This document shows positions 17,697-25,223 of a stretch of 64,000 nt of DNA, one piece after another. Each line of letters starts with the position of its first letter. Within the stretch, counting starts at the first letter, position 1. The notes under the pieces were generated by a model. That model saw nothing but the letters and a program-made list of their open reading frames with translations. It made no database searches and was not told the DNA's origin. Location: contig NZ_QNQT01000007.1 in assembly GCF_003362805.1 (NCBI RefSeq), positions 168,057 to 232,056 of the forward strand, read 5' to 3'. Source of the DNA: Neobacillus piezotolerans (lineage in GTDB: Bacteria > Bacillota > Bacilli > Bacillales > Cytobacillaceae). The translations under genes were made by a program, and so were the position numbers.

Positions 17697-18392
17697 TTAA
17701 TAAGCGCCTTTTTTTGATAGAACAACAAGAATGGTCAGAAAGAGAATTTTTATATCCAATAACAAAGACTGGTTATACACATAATGAAGTTCCACGGCAA
17801 CCCGCTCAGGATAACCGACGCTGCTTCTGCCGCATACTTGCCAGTAGCCTGTCATTCCGGGTTTTACCGACAGAAACTCTTGTTTTTTATGTTTGTATTC
17901 TTTTAACTCTTCTTCAACAACCGGACGCGGCCCTACCAGGCTCATATCCCCCATTAACACGTTAATTAGTTGGGGAATCTCGTCCAAGCTCGTTCTTCGT
18001 AAAAATTTGCCCAACTTTGTAATTCTCGGATCCTCCTCTGGTTCAAGTTTGTAATTATTTTCTACATACCATCTATATAGGGCGGGGTTTTGCTTAAGAT
18101 ATTCCTCGGCATTTACAACCATTGACCTGAATTTATAAATCCAAAACAGCCTTCCATTTCTTCCATACCGCTGCTGCCTGAAAAGGAGCGGTCCTTTGTT
18201 TTCCCCAAAGCAATAGAGTATGCGGAGAACCAGGAAAAGAGGGAGCGCGAGGATTAAACCGAAAAGCGCGCCAAAAATATCCAACCCTCGTTTTCCAATT
18301 AGGTAAATAACCGAAATTGGTATCAGTGCCTCTTTGGAAGCCGCCGAAGCATGAGGCGGTGATTTTAATTCTGTACTTTCCGTTCGGAGCAT
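17697..18392 (-). CDS. Initiating sugar-phosphate transferase (EpsL/WbaP C-terminal type)
   Basis: Predicted polyprenyl-phosphate sugar-1-phosphate transferase of 231 residues, the enzyme that starts repeat-unit synthesis on undecaprenyl phosphate. Features: KRGLDIFGALFGLILALPLF membrane segment (about residues 32-52), GRNGRLFWIYKFRSM, the catalytic region LRRTSLDEIPQLINVLMGDMSLVGPRP (about residues 130-158) and KPGMTGYWQVCGRSSV. Short type, lacking the large N-terminal domain of WbaP. It is the first gene after a terminator and structured leader at 18490-18682, so its expression may be controlled separately from the kinase and modulator genes upstream. Confidence 0.92.
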   Translation of the reverse strand: MLRTESTELKSPPHASAASKEALIPISVIYLIGKRGLDIFGALFGLILALPLFLVLRILYCFGENKGPLLFRQQRYGRNGRLFWIYKFRSMVVNAEEYLKQNPALYRWYVENNYKLEPEEDPRITKLGKFLRRTSLDEIPQLINVLMGDMSLVGPRPVVEEELKEYKHKKQEFLSVKPGMTGYWQVCGRSSVGYPERVAVELHYVYNQSLLLDIKILFLTILVVLSKKGAY

Positions 18393-18489
18393 TAAGCTGT
18401 CACCTGCCGTCTAAGTTGTTCTCAATATCAAACCCTTATGGGTAATGCTGCCTAACTTGCCTGACGGGTATGTACTCCTTTCTGTTTAT

Positions 18490-18590
18490 AGATTGCAGCA
18501 CGGGAGGGTTTTCCGTGCTCATGCGGCCGCATCCAAGGTTCATTTCAGTTTATGGGGCTCCCAGCCTGATTATTACCAGGTTTTTCTTAG
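18490..18590 (-). ncRNA. Structured leader, candidate EAR (eps-associated) antitermination RNA
   Basis: The 306-base gap between the kinase and the sugar transferase (18393-18698) is non-coding. On the minus strand it contains a series of stems: CCTG/CAGG (18565-18580), GGG-AGCC-CCC near 18554-18564, ATGCGGCCGCAT (18521-18532) and AGCACGG/CCGTGCT (18497-18519). In B. subtilis the EAR RNA lies in the same place, between epsB and epsC, and promotes read-through of terminators in the eps operon. The identity here is inferred from position and structure; I cannot score it against the Rfam model. Confidence 0.5.
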
Positions 18591-18644
18591 GAATTAATTC
18601 TTTGGTTATCCACCGCATCTATACTTTCCGGGCGTAATAACGAA

Positions 18645-18682
18645 CAAAAAAAAGGCTCCGATTGTAAAGTGGAGCCTTTAAG
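18645..18682 (-). terminator. Rho-independent terminator after the kinase gene
   Basis: On the minus strand AAAGGCTCC pairs with GGAGCCTTT, followed by TTTTTTTT. It lies 17 bases after the kinase stop and would split the polysaccharide cluster into two units unless read through. Confidence 0.88.
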
Positions 18683-18698
18683 GGGCAGGTAGTATTTC

Positions 18699-19385
18699 TC
18701 ACGTATAGTAATAATGCCCCTCTATTATCTGGGCATCATTCAAAATTGTCCCAAGCAACTTTCCATTAGCGGAATGAATCATTTGGATTGCTTTCCGGGC
18801 ATCTTCAATCTCGGTCTTCTTGCTGCGGATAACGAGCACTGTTCCATCCCCGAGCGATACGAGAATTTGCGGGTCCGTGACCGCCAGCAACGGTGGCGTA
18901 TCCACAATGACAATGTCATACACTCTCCTGGCGGCTTCCAAAAATTCAAGCATTTTATGGGAAGCCAGCAATTCTGAAGGGTTCGGCGGGATTGGTCCAG
19001 ATACGAGCACATCAAGATTTTCAATCCCGCTTGGCAAAATTGTCTCTTCAAGCTCTGTGTTTCCGACTAATGTTGTACTCAATCCTTTATGGTTTTCCAA
19101 TGAAAAGGTGTAATGTACGGTTGGTTTCCGCATATCCCCATCTGCAAGGAGGACATTTTTCCCTTGCTGCGCGTAGACGACGGCTAGGTTCACCGCGCTC
19201 ATGGACTTCCCCTCGGATGGAGAGGCCGAGGTAATAATAATTATTTGAATTTTTTTATCGACCGCCGCAAATTGGATATTCGTCCTTACTGTCCGGTACT
19301 GTTCCGCAATCTCTGATTTTGGGTTAAGGTTTGACAGTAAATTCTTTTGTTTGTTGTTCCAGTGGTGGATTCTACGGTACGTCAA
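18699..19385 (-). CDS. CpsD/EpsB family tyrosine-protein kinase
   Basis: Cytosolic BY-type tyrosine kinase of about 228 residues that works with the membrane modulator encoded just upstream to control polysaccharide export and chain length. Motifs: EQYRTVRTNI (about residues 28-37), Walker A SASPSEGKS (53-61), Walker A' VLLADGDMRKP, Walker B DIVIVDTPP, and a C-terminal tyrosine cluster ending HYYYT, the usual autophosphorylation site. The TTG at 19385 is preferred over ATG 19403, since the GGAGGAGG lies 7 bases before the TTG. It overlaps the modulator gene by 14 bases. No cognate phosphatase (EpsC/YwqE type) gene is present in the window. Confidence 0.92.
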   Translation of the reverse strand: MTYRRIHHWNNKQKNLLSNLNPKSEIAEQYRTVRTNIQFAAVDKKIQIIIITSASPSEGKSMSAVNLAVVYAQQGKNVLLADGDMRKPTVHYTFSLENHKGLSTTLVGNTELEETILPSGIENLDVLVSGPIPPNPSELLASHKMLEFLEAARRVYDIVIVDTPPLLAVTDPQILVSLGDGTVLVIRSKKTEIEDARKAIQMIHSANGKLLGTILNDAQIIEGHYYYT

Positions 19386-20115
19386 TTGCGTTCCTCCTCC
19401 CATTTTGCCGGCCAGCCCGCGACCTTCTTACCGATGCAAAGTCCTGGTCCTTTATATGTGAAATCACCCCGAGCACAGGTACATGCAGTTTTTCCGAAAT
19501 ATCCCTTTCCGTTTTAACAGCGCTGTCCAGATACTCAAGCGCATAGGCGATTCCTGCCCCTGCTATCGTGCCAATAATAATCCCGATTGTAATATTTAAG
19601 CCTTTATTAGGAAAAACCGGCTGGGAATCCGCCTCCACCCTCGCTTCCGATATTATTTTCACATTATCCACATTCATCAATTGGGGGATTTTCATTTGAA
19701 AAATCCTCACAGTCCAATTTGCAATGGCAGCGGCACGTTCCGGATCCGGGTCGGCGACTTTGACTGTTACCAACTGGGAGCTTTCCTCGCTTAATATATT
19801 TATTTTTTCCCTAAGTTTTTCGGCGGGCATCTTTAGTTTCAACTCTTTGATAACCCCGTCCAAAATAATCGGGCTATGAATGATCCCCTTATAAGTATTG
19901 ATCAATTCCACATTTGTCCGGATATCATCCCCTGTCACTCCACGGGGGCTTTTTTGATTTACCAGGAATTGTGAACTGTATTCATATTGAGGCTCCAAGA
20001 CAAAGAAACTCAAAATTCCCGCCACAAGCGCTGTTGAAAGCGACAAGGCAATTACCAGCCACAGCCGCCTCCGCAGAACCCCCGCGGCTTCCCTCAACGA
20101 CAGCCTCTCCACCAT
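19372..20115 (-). CDS. Wzz/CpsC/EpsA-type polysaccharide co-polymerase and kinase modulator
   Basis: Membrane protein of about 247 residues with two transmembrane helices. The first is at about residues 19-40, after LSLREAAGVLRRRLWL. An extracellular domain with YEYSSQFLVNQK and an ANWTVRIFQ segment follows, then a second helix at about residue 170 after FPNKGLNI. The short cytosolic tail ends in basic residues (RRSRAGRQNGRRN) that could contact the kinase. This is the transmembrane activator of the EpsB-like kinase. The ATG at 20115 with GGGGGGTG upstream is preferred over 20130. It is the first gene of the cluster; no SinR-type GTTCTTT site was seen just upstream. Confidence 0.9.
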   Translation of the reverse strand: MVERLSLREAAGVLRRRLWLVIALSLSTALVAGILSFFVLEPQYEYSSQFLVNQKSPRGVTGDDIRTNVELINTYKGIIHSPIILDGVIKELKLKMPAEKLREKINILSEESSQLVTVKVADPDPERAAAIANWTVRIFQMKIPQLMNVDNVKIISEARVEADSQPVFPNKGLNITIGIIIGTIAGAGIAYALEYLDSAVKTERDISEKLHVPVLGVISHIKDQDFASVRRSRAGRQNGRRNAIDVP

Positions 20116-20221
20116 TACCGCACCCCCCAAATAACCTCTGCCTATTTATATGGCTGTCCAACGAAAATCATGACAGAGTGAGGGAGTGATGGTGCTTCAT
20201 TTTTGCTTCCATTGAACCTAT

Positions 20222-20263
20222 TAAGCCGGGGACGCATCCAGAGCTTCAATTCACACGGCATGC
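20222..20263. repeat. Degenerate copy of the GGGGACGCATC intergenic element
   Basis: AGCCGGGGACGCATCCAGAGCTTCAATTC resembles the arms of the dispersed GAAGCAGGGGACG element. It lies between the divergent polysaccharide cluster and the GNAT gene. Confidence 0.45.
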
Positions 20264-20373
20264 AGTTCCTCAAGGGAGGGCAAATAAATACCCCACTGCC
20301 ATCAGCCCGGATAGGCACGCTGAGGCTGGCCAGGGGATATAGTATTACATATTCCTTTCCTTCGAGGTGCTGT

Positions 20374-20829
20374 ATGACGATAAGAAAAGCCAGCAAGTTA
20401 GAGACGGACTATATTCTTAGATTCGCAGGACAAGTGGTCGAGGAAAGTACGGTAGGATACGCCCCCAATAATATGCAGAACGCCTATAATATGTTTCAGC
20501 CCATAGTAAAAAACGGGGCCTATTACCTGGTTGACGACCACAACCGCGCGATAAGGGGCTGGATTCTGATTGGGTCTGATTGGAACCCTTTGACCGGGAA
20601 AGTGACCGGCAACCTTCTCCACTTATACGTGTTTCCCCAATATAGAAACTTTGGCATTGGAAGGAAGCTTATGGAGGCCGCTATCCAGGAACTTCAATCC
20701 CGAGGCATCGCCACGGTCCAGCTCAACGTTTTTGCGGGGAACCCGGCCAAGTCCTTATACAAAAAGCTTGGTTTCAGGGAAATTTCAACGTTAATGGAAC
20801 TCGATTTTTTCAAGAAGATTTTTGGTTGA
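20374..20829 (+). CDS. GNAT family N-acetyltransferase
   Basis: Acetyltransferase of 151 residues. The acetyl-CoA binding motif A is clear: LLHLYVFPQYRNFGIGRKLMEAAI (about residues 88-111), followed by VQLNVFAGNPAKSLYKKLGF, the motif B region. The substrate cannot be inferred. The frame stays open upstream to 20203, but the start is most likely the ATG at 20374, which has GAGGTG close before it and gives the normal GNAT N-terminus (MTIRKASKLE). It is transcribed alone and shares a bidirectional terminator with the convergent methyltransferase gene. Confidence 0.85.
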   Translation: MTIRKASKLETDYILRFAGQVVEESTVGYAPNNMQNAYNMFQPIVKNGAYYLVDDHNRAIRGWILIGSDWNPLTGKVTGNLLHLYVFPQYRNFGIGRKLMEAAIQELQSRGIATVQLNVFAGNPAKSLYKKLGFREISTLMELDFFKKIFG

Positions 20830-20864
20830 GCGGTGGCTGGCTCCTCACGTCTTTTGCCAAAATA

Positions 20865-20902
20865 AAAAAGGGAAGGCCCATTCAAGGATCCTTCCCTTAT
20901 TT
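20865..20902. terminator. Bidirectional rho-independent terminator
   Basis: AAAAAAGGGAAGG, 13-base loop, CCTTCCCTTATTT. It serves the GNAT gene on the plus strand and the methyltransferase on the minus strand, whose stop it overlaps. Confidence 0.82.
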
Positions 20903-21508
20903 ATTTCTTGGACTTGCCCAAATCAGGTGAACAGAATTCAGCCAAAAACTCTCGATTTTATTAATCCGCAAAGAGGATGCACCCACCAGCTTTAAAATAT
21001 CCCTATTTTGATGACAACCAAGCCTTTTCAAAAGAAAAGGATTGGCTTTGTTCTGCAGCCAGGCAAATACGGGATTCGTGCTGAGCCCATGCTCCATTAA
21101 AAGAATTTGGCCATCCGGCTTTACCCAGTGAACCATCCGCGCAAGTACCTTTTCGGGATTCGGATAGGAGCATAACGATAAGGTTGAAATGACCGTATCA
21201 AACCGGTTGTCCTCTAGTTCAGCTTCTTCGACATTGGCTTTTAAAAACACCACATCAAGCGTTTCCTGCGCCGCCCTTATTCTGGCTCTTTCAATCATGA
21301 TTGGGCTGAAATCGACAGCAGTAATTTTAGCGTCCTTCGAATAAAACTGAAAATTTGTTCCTGCTCCGACCGATAGCTCCAGGATATCTCCATTAGCCGA
21401 TTGCAAAAGTTTTTTCCTCAAACGGTAATTGAATGAGTTTTGATTGAGTGGCTTCGCATACCGCTTAGCTTGTTTATCAAACAATTGAATTTGGCGGTTG
21501 ATTTCCAC
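20897..21508 (-). CDS. Class I SAM-dependent methyltransferase (phospholipid-methyltransferase-like)
   Basis: Methyltransferase of about 203 residues. The SAM motif I reads ILELSVGAGTNFQFY, followed by AVDFSPIMIERARIRA, FDTVISTLSLCSYPNP and GQILLMEHG. The GAGTN form of motif I and the MEHG segment resemble the METTL7/phospholipid N-methyltransferase-like group. Substrate unknown. The frame is open from ATG 21532, but that ATG has no spaced Shine-Dalgarno; GTG 21508 has GGAGG 7 bases before it and is preferred. The neighbouring oxidoreductase gene ends about 60 bases upstream on the same strand, so they may be co-transcribed. Confidence 0.82.
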   Translation of the reverse strand: MEINRQIQLFDKQAKRYAKPLNQNSFNYRLRKKLLQSANGDILELSVGAGTNFQFYSKDAKITAVDFSPIMIERARIRAAQETLDVVFLKANVEEAELEDNRFDTVISTLSLCSYPNPEKVLARMVHWVKPDGQILLMEHGLSTNPVFAWLQNKANPFLLKRLGCHQNRDILKLVGASSLRINKIESFWLNSVHLIWASPRNK

Positions 21509-21569
21509 TTCCCACCCTCCTGATTGGCTCATTCCTTTAATCCGGCCAAAAGAGTATCTTTTTTAAACT

Positions 21570-22538
21570 TTACATCGTGATGACCACTTTTCCTTGCGAA
21601 TGCCCCTGTGAAAAATACCTGAAAGCTTCGGGTACCTCCTCCAGGGTGTATCTTCTATCAATAACCGGCTTCACTTTGCCTTCCTCGATCAGTTCCTTCA
21701 TATAATATAAATCCTTTTGGTTGGCCCTTTGCAAGAAACTCCCTATCTTCCTGCTTCCTGCCATCGAAATCCATGGACCTAAAAGCATGGCCTGCGCCAA
21801 TTGGGCGCCGGAGCCCCCGACATGAACAAAAATCCCGTCCGGGTTCAAACACCGCTTATAAGCAGAAATCGGGTGATGTCCGTTAGCACCAAGAATGAGG
21901 TCATACCGCTCCGGTTTCGTTGTAAAATCCTCTTTGGTATAATCAATTGCATTATCCGCCCCAATCGATTGAACGATCTCCACATTTCTGGTGCTGCAAA
22001 CTCCGGTTACCTCCGCACCGTAGGATTTGGCGATTTGCACCGCAAACGTTCCTACACCGCCAGAGGCCCCATTGATTAATACCTTCTTTCCCGACTTGAT
22101 CTCGCCCTTATCCCGCAGGCTCTGAAGGGCTGTCACCCCTGCCATCGGAACCGATGCGGCCTCCTCAAACGACAGGTTTGATGGCTTTGGCGCAAAGGCT
22201 TGTTCCGGAGCAGCTACATATTCCGCAAAACTGCCCCATCCGCTCCCGGATAAGTCACCAAACACTTCATCTCCAGGCTTGAACTGCTTGACACCCTTTC
22301 CAACTGCCTCCACCCGGCCAGCAATGTCTCCTCCGGGTATAGCGTATTTCGGTTTTAAAAGGCCGAAAGCAAACCGGGCCAGGAACGGTTTACCTGTTAA
22401 AAGGACCAGATTCCCGTAATTCATCGATGCCGCATGTACCTTGACCAATACTTCATTTTCCTTAGGCTCTGGCTTCTCCACTTCTTTTACTTCCAAAACA
22501 TCCGGGGGGCCATACCTACCATAAACAATTGCCTTAAT
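21570..22538 (-). CDS. Zinc-independent quinone oxidoreductase-like NADPH dehydrogenase (MDR family), ATT start
   Basis: Medium-chain dehydrogenase/reductase of 322 residues. Features: GDIAGRVEAVG (about residues 80-90), GDEVFGDLSGSGWGSFAEY, the cofactor site INGASGGVGTFAVQIAKSYGA (about residues 155-175), and the C-terminal YTLEEVPEAFRYFSQGHSQGKVVI. The catalytic zinc ligands of true alcohol dehydrogenases are absent, so it is a QOR-type reductase. Family members begin MKAIVY. Here that sequence is present, but the codon at the Met position is ATT (22536-22538), 7 bases after AGGAGG. The first standard in-frame start (TTG 22496) would cut off the first strand. Confidence 0.88.
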   Translation of the reverse strand: MKAIVYGRYGPPDVLEVKEVEKPEPKENEVLVKVHAASMNYGNLVLLTGKPFLARFAFGLLKPKYAIPGGDIAGRVEAVGKGVKQFKPGDEVFGDLSGSGWGSFAEYVAAPEQAFAPKPSNLSFEEAASVPMAGVTALQSLRDKGEIKSGKKVLINGASGGVGTFAVQIAKSYGAEVTGVCSTRNVEIVQSIGADNAIDYTKEDFTTKPERYDLILGANGHHPISAYKRCLNPDGIFVHVGGSGAQLAQAMLLGPWISMAGSRKIGSFLQRANQKDLYYMKELIEEGKVKPVIDRRYTLEEVPEAFRYFSQGHSQGKVVITM

Positions 22539-22712
22539 AAAGATTCCTCCTACCCCTTGGTTTTATCTTGCTAAAAAGATTAATCAGGTTAAAGATATTT
22601 ATCTTAGAAGGAATTATGAATCTTTATGTATTTTTATTATGGTTTAAAAATCCATTAATTGAAAGTTTTAACTATTTATTCACAGTGATATTATAGAGAA
22701 TATCTTATTCGG

Positions 22713-23543
22713 ATGGCGGGTGGTTTTTTGAAAAAAACTAATGAAACAACAATCCATTTCATAAAAGCTTTGGCCGGATTTTTTCTATTGGATGTGTATT
22801 TAAATGTGGCAATCGCCAAATCGGGCAATATGGTTGTTCAGCTCCTGCTGGTTTCCGGCTTCTTCCCTCTCCTTTATTTATTGTTAAAATGGACTCGGCT
22901 GAACGGTTTTAAGGATGCCGGGATTCGGTTTCATGAAAAATGGCGCAGTAACCTGGCAATCGGCTTTGGGACTGGTTTCTGTTTTTGGCTTATCAGTTAT
23001 GCCCTTTCCTGGGGATTTGGCGCATATGAAATAAGAGGGGTTAAACCGTTCGGGGAATCGATCCTAACGGTGGGGCTGGTTTTGGGAACTTTCTTTATTG
23101 GTTCTTTTTTAAATGACATTATTACGAGAGGTTTTATATTTGCCCAATTGCGCGGCCGTGTTCCTGTAATGTGGATCTTTGTTATTTCGATAGCGGTTTA
23201 TTCCTTTGATGACATCTGGAATGAAGGCTTCAGCCTTTCCAATACGTTGTTTTCCATCCTTGTCGGTTTATCGCTCACCTATGCCTTTTACAAGTCCGGT
23301 TCTATTTGGGCCAATACAGGAATCCATTGGGGGCTGAATGTGTGCTACGGCCTTTTTAACGGAACGCTCGGACAGGATAACGGCGGCATTTTCTATCTTT
23401 CGGAGCACCACATAACATCCCTTCTACTAGAGGCAAAAAATTATCTCATCCCATTTGTGATGTTTCTATTTGTCGTAGTAATTTTGAAAAAGCTTGATTC
23501 CCGAAGCAAACCCTTTCCTGAGGCGCCATCTTCTACGATGTAG
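22713..23543 (+). CDS. CPBP/Abi-like membrane protein with altered catalytic motifs
   Basis: Polytopic membrane protein of 276 residues that looks like a CPBP (Rce1-like) intramembrane protease. The first catalytic motif, usually EExxxR within EEIIFRG, reads NDIITRG at about residue 132, and the FxxxH motif region reads VYSFDDIW. Only the third motif, GIHWGLN near residue 205, is intact. It may therefore be an inactive or repurposed member. Start uncertain: ATG 22713 or the TTG at 22728, which is better placed after GGGTGG. It is divergent from the oxidoreductase gene across a 170-base AT-rich spacer that shows nothing else. Confidence 0.7.
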   Translation: MAGGFLKKTNETTIHFIKALAGFFLLDVYLNVAIAKSGNMVVQLLLVSGFFPLLYLLLKWTRLNGFKDAGIRFHEKWRSNLAIGFGTGFCFWLISYALSWGFGAYEIRGVKPFGESILTVGLVLGTFFIGSFLNDIITRGFIFAQLRGRVPVMWIFVISIAVYSFDDIWNEGFSLSNTLFSILVGLSLTYAFYKSGSIWANTGIHWGLNVCYGLFNGTLGQDNGGIFYLSEHHITSLLLEAKNYLIPFVMFLFVVVILKKLDSRSKPFPEAPSSTM

Positions 23544-23647
23544 CCGAGCTAAGCAGCCCTGTATAAAAATCGCCGGCAAATGATATTTACTCCCCAATCT
23601 GGTTTGTACCTGGACTGGAAAAATCTCATCTCTCCTTTGAATAACGA

Positions 23648-23675
23648 ACTTTTTTTAGATATATGGCATATTCTA
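23648..23675 (+). promoter_or_regulatory. Candidate sigmaK promoter of the GerP-like locus
   Basis: AC at 23648-23649, a 17-base spacer, then CATATTCTA at 23667-23675. This fits the sigmaK pattern AC-N16/17-CATANNNTA at every conserved position. Transcription would begin near 23682, about 30 bases before the ATG at 23711. This implies late, mother-cell expression during sporulation. Confidence 0.6.
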
Positions 23676-23710
23676 CACTATATATTTGCCATAAAAACCA
23701 GGGGATTGGT

Positions 23711-24193
23711 ATGAAGATGGTACGGAATCGAATGAGGAACCGGGTCATTGTCGACCAGGTCAATGTAAATGCCATTGATACGGCGTCGGGCATTTTTGTC
23801 GGAATTAATTATGCCAATAACTGGTCTTCCCACCGTAAAACGAATTACGGCTTTGGATCAATGAGCAATTGCCGGGTTTCCGGAAACTATAGTTATGTTA
23901 TTGACAATGATATTGTCGATACTCCAATAAACAGCAATGCGATAAGCATCATGGAACGTGAGCCCAATAGCAGCCTCAACCATGTGGACGTTGTTGGGAT
24001 AAACGTAAATGTGCTGGATTCCTGCGCTGCCCTTGCTGTTGGCGAAAATGACCTGAACGGCTGGAGCACACACAGTAAACGGAATGCCGGACAGGGCAGG
24101 CTGATCGGCAACATACAGAATGCCAAAAATGCAACCTATGTTTCAGATCATGATATTATAGATTCCCAGATTAACCATTTAACACATTTCTAA
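23711..24193 (+). CDS. GerPA/GerPF-like protein with two tandem modules
   Basis: Small protein of 160 residues made of two similar units. Unit one: VNVNAIDTASGIFVGIN, then NNWSSHRKTNYGFG, then VIDNDIVDTPIN. Unit two: INVNVLDSCAALAVGEN, then NGWSTHSKRNAGQG, then VSDHDIIDSQIN. The pattern (beta strand, small residues, hxxGxN, Gly-rich turn, then a D-x-D-hh-D tail) resembles the GerPA/GerPF family of spore-coat-associated germination proteins, with which it shares short length and composition, though it is divergent. The ATG 23711 follows AGGGG; the track upstream of it precedes the likely transcription start. Related proteins follow at 24225, 25002 and 25571. Confidence 0.68.
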   Translation: MKMVRNRMRNRVIVDQVNVNAIDTASGIFVGINYANNWSSHRKTNYGFGSMSNCRVSGNYSYVIDNDIVDTPINSNAISIMEREPNSSLNHVDVVGINVNVLDSCAALAVGENDLNGWSTHSKRNAGQGRLIGNIQNAKNATYVSDHDIIDSQINHLTHF

Positions 24194-24224
24194 CTTTCCG
24201 CTGGCCTCTAAAGGAGGGAACCAG

Positions 24225-24470
24225 GTGGCCATTACCTTCGGAGTTGGCGCCATCAATATTAATTCCCAGAATACGAATTCAACCGTTGCAATTGGACAGA
24301 ATCAGCTCCCCGGCTGGGCCGCCCACCGGAAGGTAAATAACGGGCAAGGATTTTTCGCGGGGAATGTAGTAAATACGGCCAACGGATCCGTCATTAACGA
24401 CCTCGATTTCATTGATGGCCAAATGAACAATGCGAACGTATCGCCAAGCGCGCAAGGACAGACAATTTAA
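24225..24470 (+). CDS. GerPA/GerPF-like small protein
   Basis: Protein of 81 residues with one copy of the module found twice in the preceding gene: GAININSQNTNSTVAIGQN, then PGWAAHRKVNNGQG, then VINDLDFIDGQMN. Start is GTG 24225 with AAAGGAGGG 7 bases before it; it lies 31 bases after the preceding gene and is probably co-transcribed from the sigmaK-like promoter. A strong terminator follows. By family it would be a spore-coat-associated protein that helps germinants pass the coat; this is inferred. Confidence 0.68.
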   Translation: MAITFGVGAININSQNTNSTVAIGQNQLPGWAAHRKVNNGQGFFAGNVVNTANGSVINDLDFIDGQMNNANVSPSAQGQTI

Positions 24471-24476
24471 TGAAGC

Positions 24477-24507
24477 AGCATAGCCGCCCGTTTGGCTATG
24501 CTTTTTT
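24477..24507 (+). terminator. Rho-independent terminator dividing the GerP-like locus
   Basis: AGCATAGCC, 8-base loop, GGCTATGCT, then TTTTTT. It lies just after the second GerP-like gene. Confidence 0.88.
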
Positions 24508-24604
24508 CATGCAGGTATTTTTTTACTGGGAGTCGGTGGCATGACGCCTCTTTTTCTACATATAAGTAGTAATGAAACCTTTCCATACGAAAGGGAGTGA
24601 CCGA

Positions 24605-25021
24605 GTGAAAGGCAAAGCGAATCGTTCCAAAATAACAAAAACATTAGGCAGCGATTTCATGGAACTTTTAACAGAAGTCGCTCCGTTAATCGGGCCCAGG
24701 ATTGATTGCATATGGACCGAAAACTTGCTTTATATTACTGCGGACCTTGCCGGTGCCAGGCCTCACGATATAAATCTCGGAATAAACTCCGGCAGCCTTA
24801 TTATAAGCGGAGTGATTCATCCCCCGGCTAATATCCCTGCTAAAAAAATTATCAGGCAGGAACGGTTTTTTGGCCCTTTTCAAAAAAAAATCAAACTGCC
24901 TGTACACTGTTTGCCCGACCGATTAAAGGCGGAATTGGAATACGGCATATTAACAATTACGATCCCCTTATTTTCAAAAACTTCAGCCCAGGAGGAGAGC
25001 CATGACGACCATTCGGTATAA
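24605..25021 (+). CDS. HSP20/alpha-crystallin family protein in a spore-type operon
   Basis: Small heat-shock-type protein of 138 residues. The alpha-crystallin domain runs from about residue 40 to 125: NLLYITADLAGARPHDINLGI, SGSLIISGVI, QERFFGPFQKKIKLP and the C-terminal strand LEYGILTITIPLF, which matches the HSP20 A-x-x-x-n-G-v-L-x-l-x-l-P pattern. In Bacillus, divergent members such as CotM and CotP are spore coat proteins, so a coat role is likely here. GTG 24605 with AAAGGGAG before it is the start. CATATAAGTA at 24559 could be part of a sporulation promoter, but the -35 is not clear. The next gene overlaps its end by 20 bases. Confidence 0.78.
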   Translation: MKGKANRSKITKTLGSDFMELLTEVAPLIGPRIDCIWTENLLYITADLAGARPHDINLGINSGSLIISGVIHPPANIPAKKIIRQERFFGPFQKKIKLPVHCLPDRLKAELEYGILTITIPLFSKTSAQEESHDDHSV

Positions 25022-25223
25022 GGAATTGAAAATTAACAGGATCCATTCTTCATCCGGGCTTTTTTTAGGGACAAACATCCAAAACGGCAGGGTCAGCAGA
25101 ATAGAAGTAAATGAAGGATTTGGCGCCATCAAGGGGAAAAACAGCCAAGCAGCAAACAACCATACTCTGTTTTCAAACAATAAAAAAGGATCTGATTCCA
25201 ATGAGTACGGAAAAAATCATTGA
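25002..25223 (+). CDS. GerP-like small protein
   Basis: Protein of 73 residues with a single degenerate copy of the locus module: YKELKINRIHSSSGLFLGTN, then RIEVNEGFGAIKG, lacking the acidic tail motif. It begins at ATG 25002 (AGGAGGAGAGCC before it), inside the end of the HSP20 gene, and overlaps the following gene by 23 bases, so all are translationally coupled. GerPD-like proteins of the gerP operon are of similar size, but I cannot assign it to one of the six Ger proteins. Confidence 0.62.
   Translation: MTTIRYKELKINRIHSSSGLFLGTNIQNGRVSRIEVNEGFGAIKGKNSQAANNHTLFSNNKKGSDSNEYGKNH

Noticed and set aside
20116..20200. SinR operator before the exopolysaccharide cluster
   Set aside because: No GTTCTYT or its complement occurs in the upstream region, so no operator is claimed.
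24541..24604. Second sporulation promoter before the HSP20 gene
   Set aside because: CATATAAGTA at 24559 resembles a sigmaK or sigmaE -10, but no AC or ATA element lies at the right distance, so it is mentioned only as a possibility.
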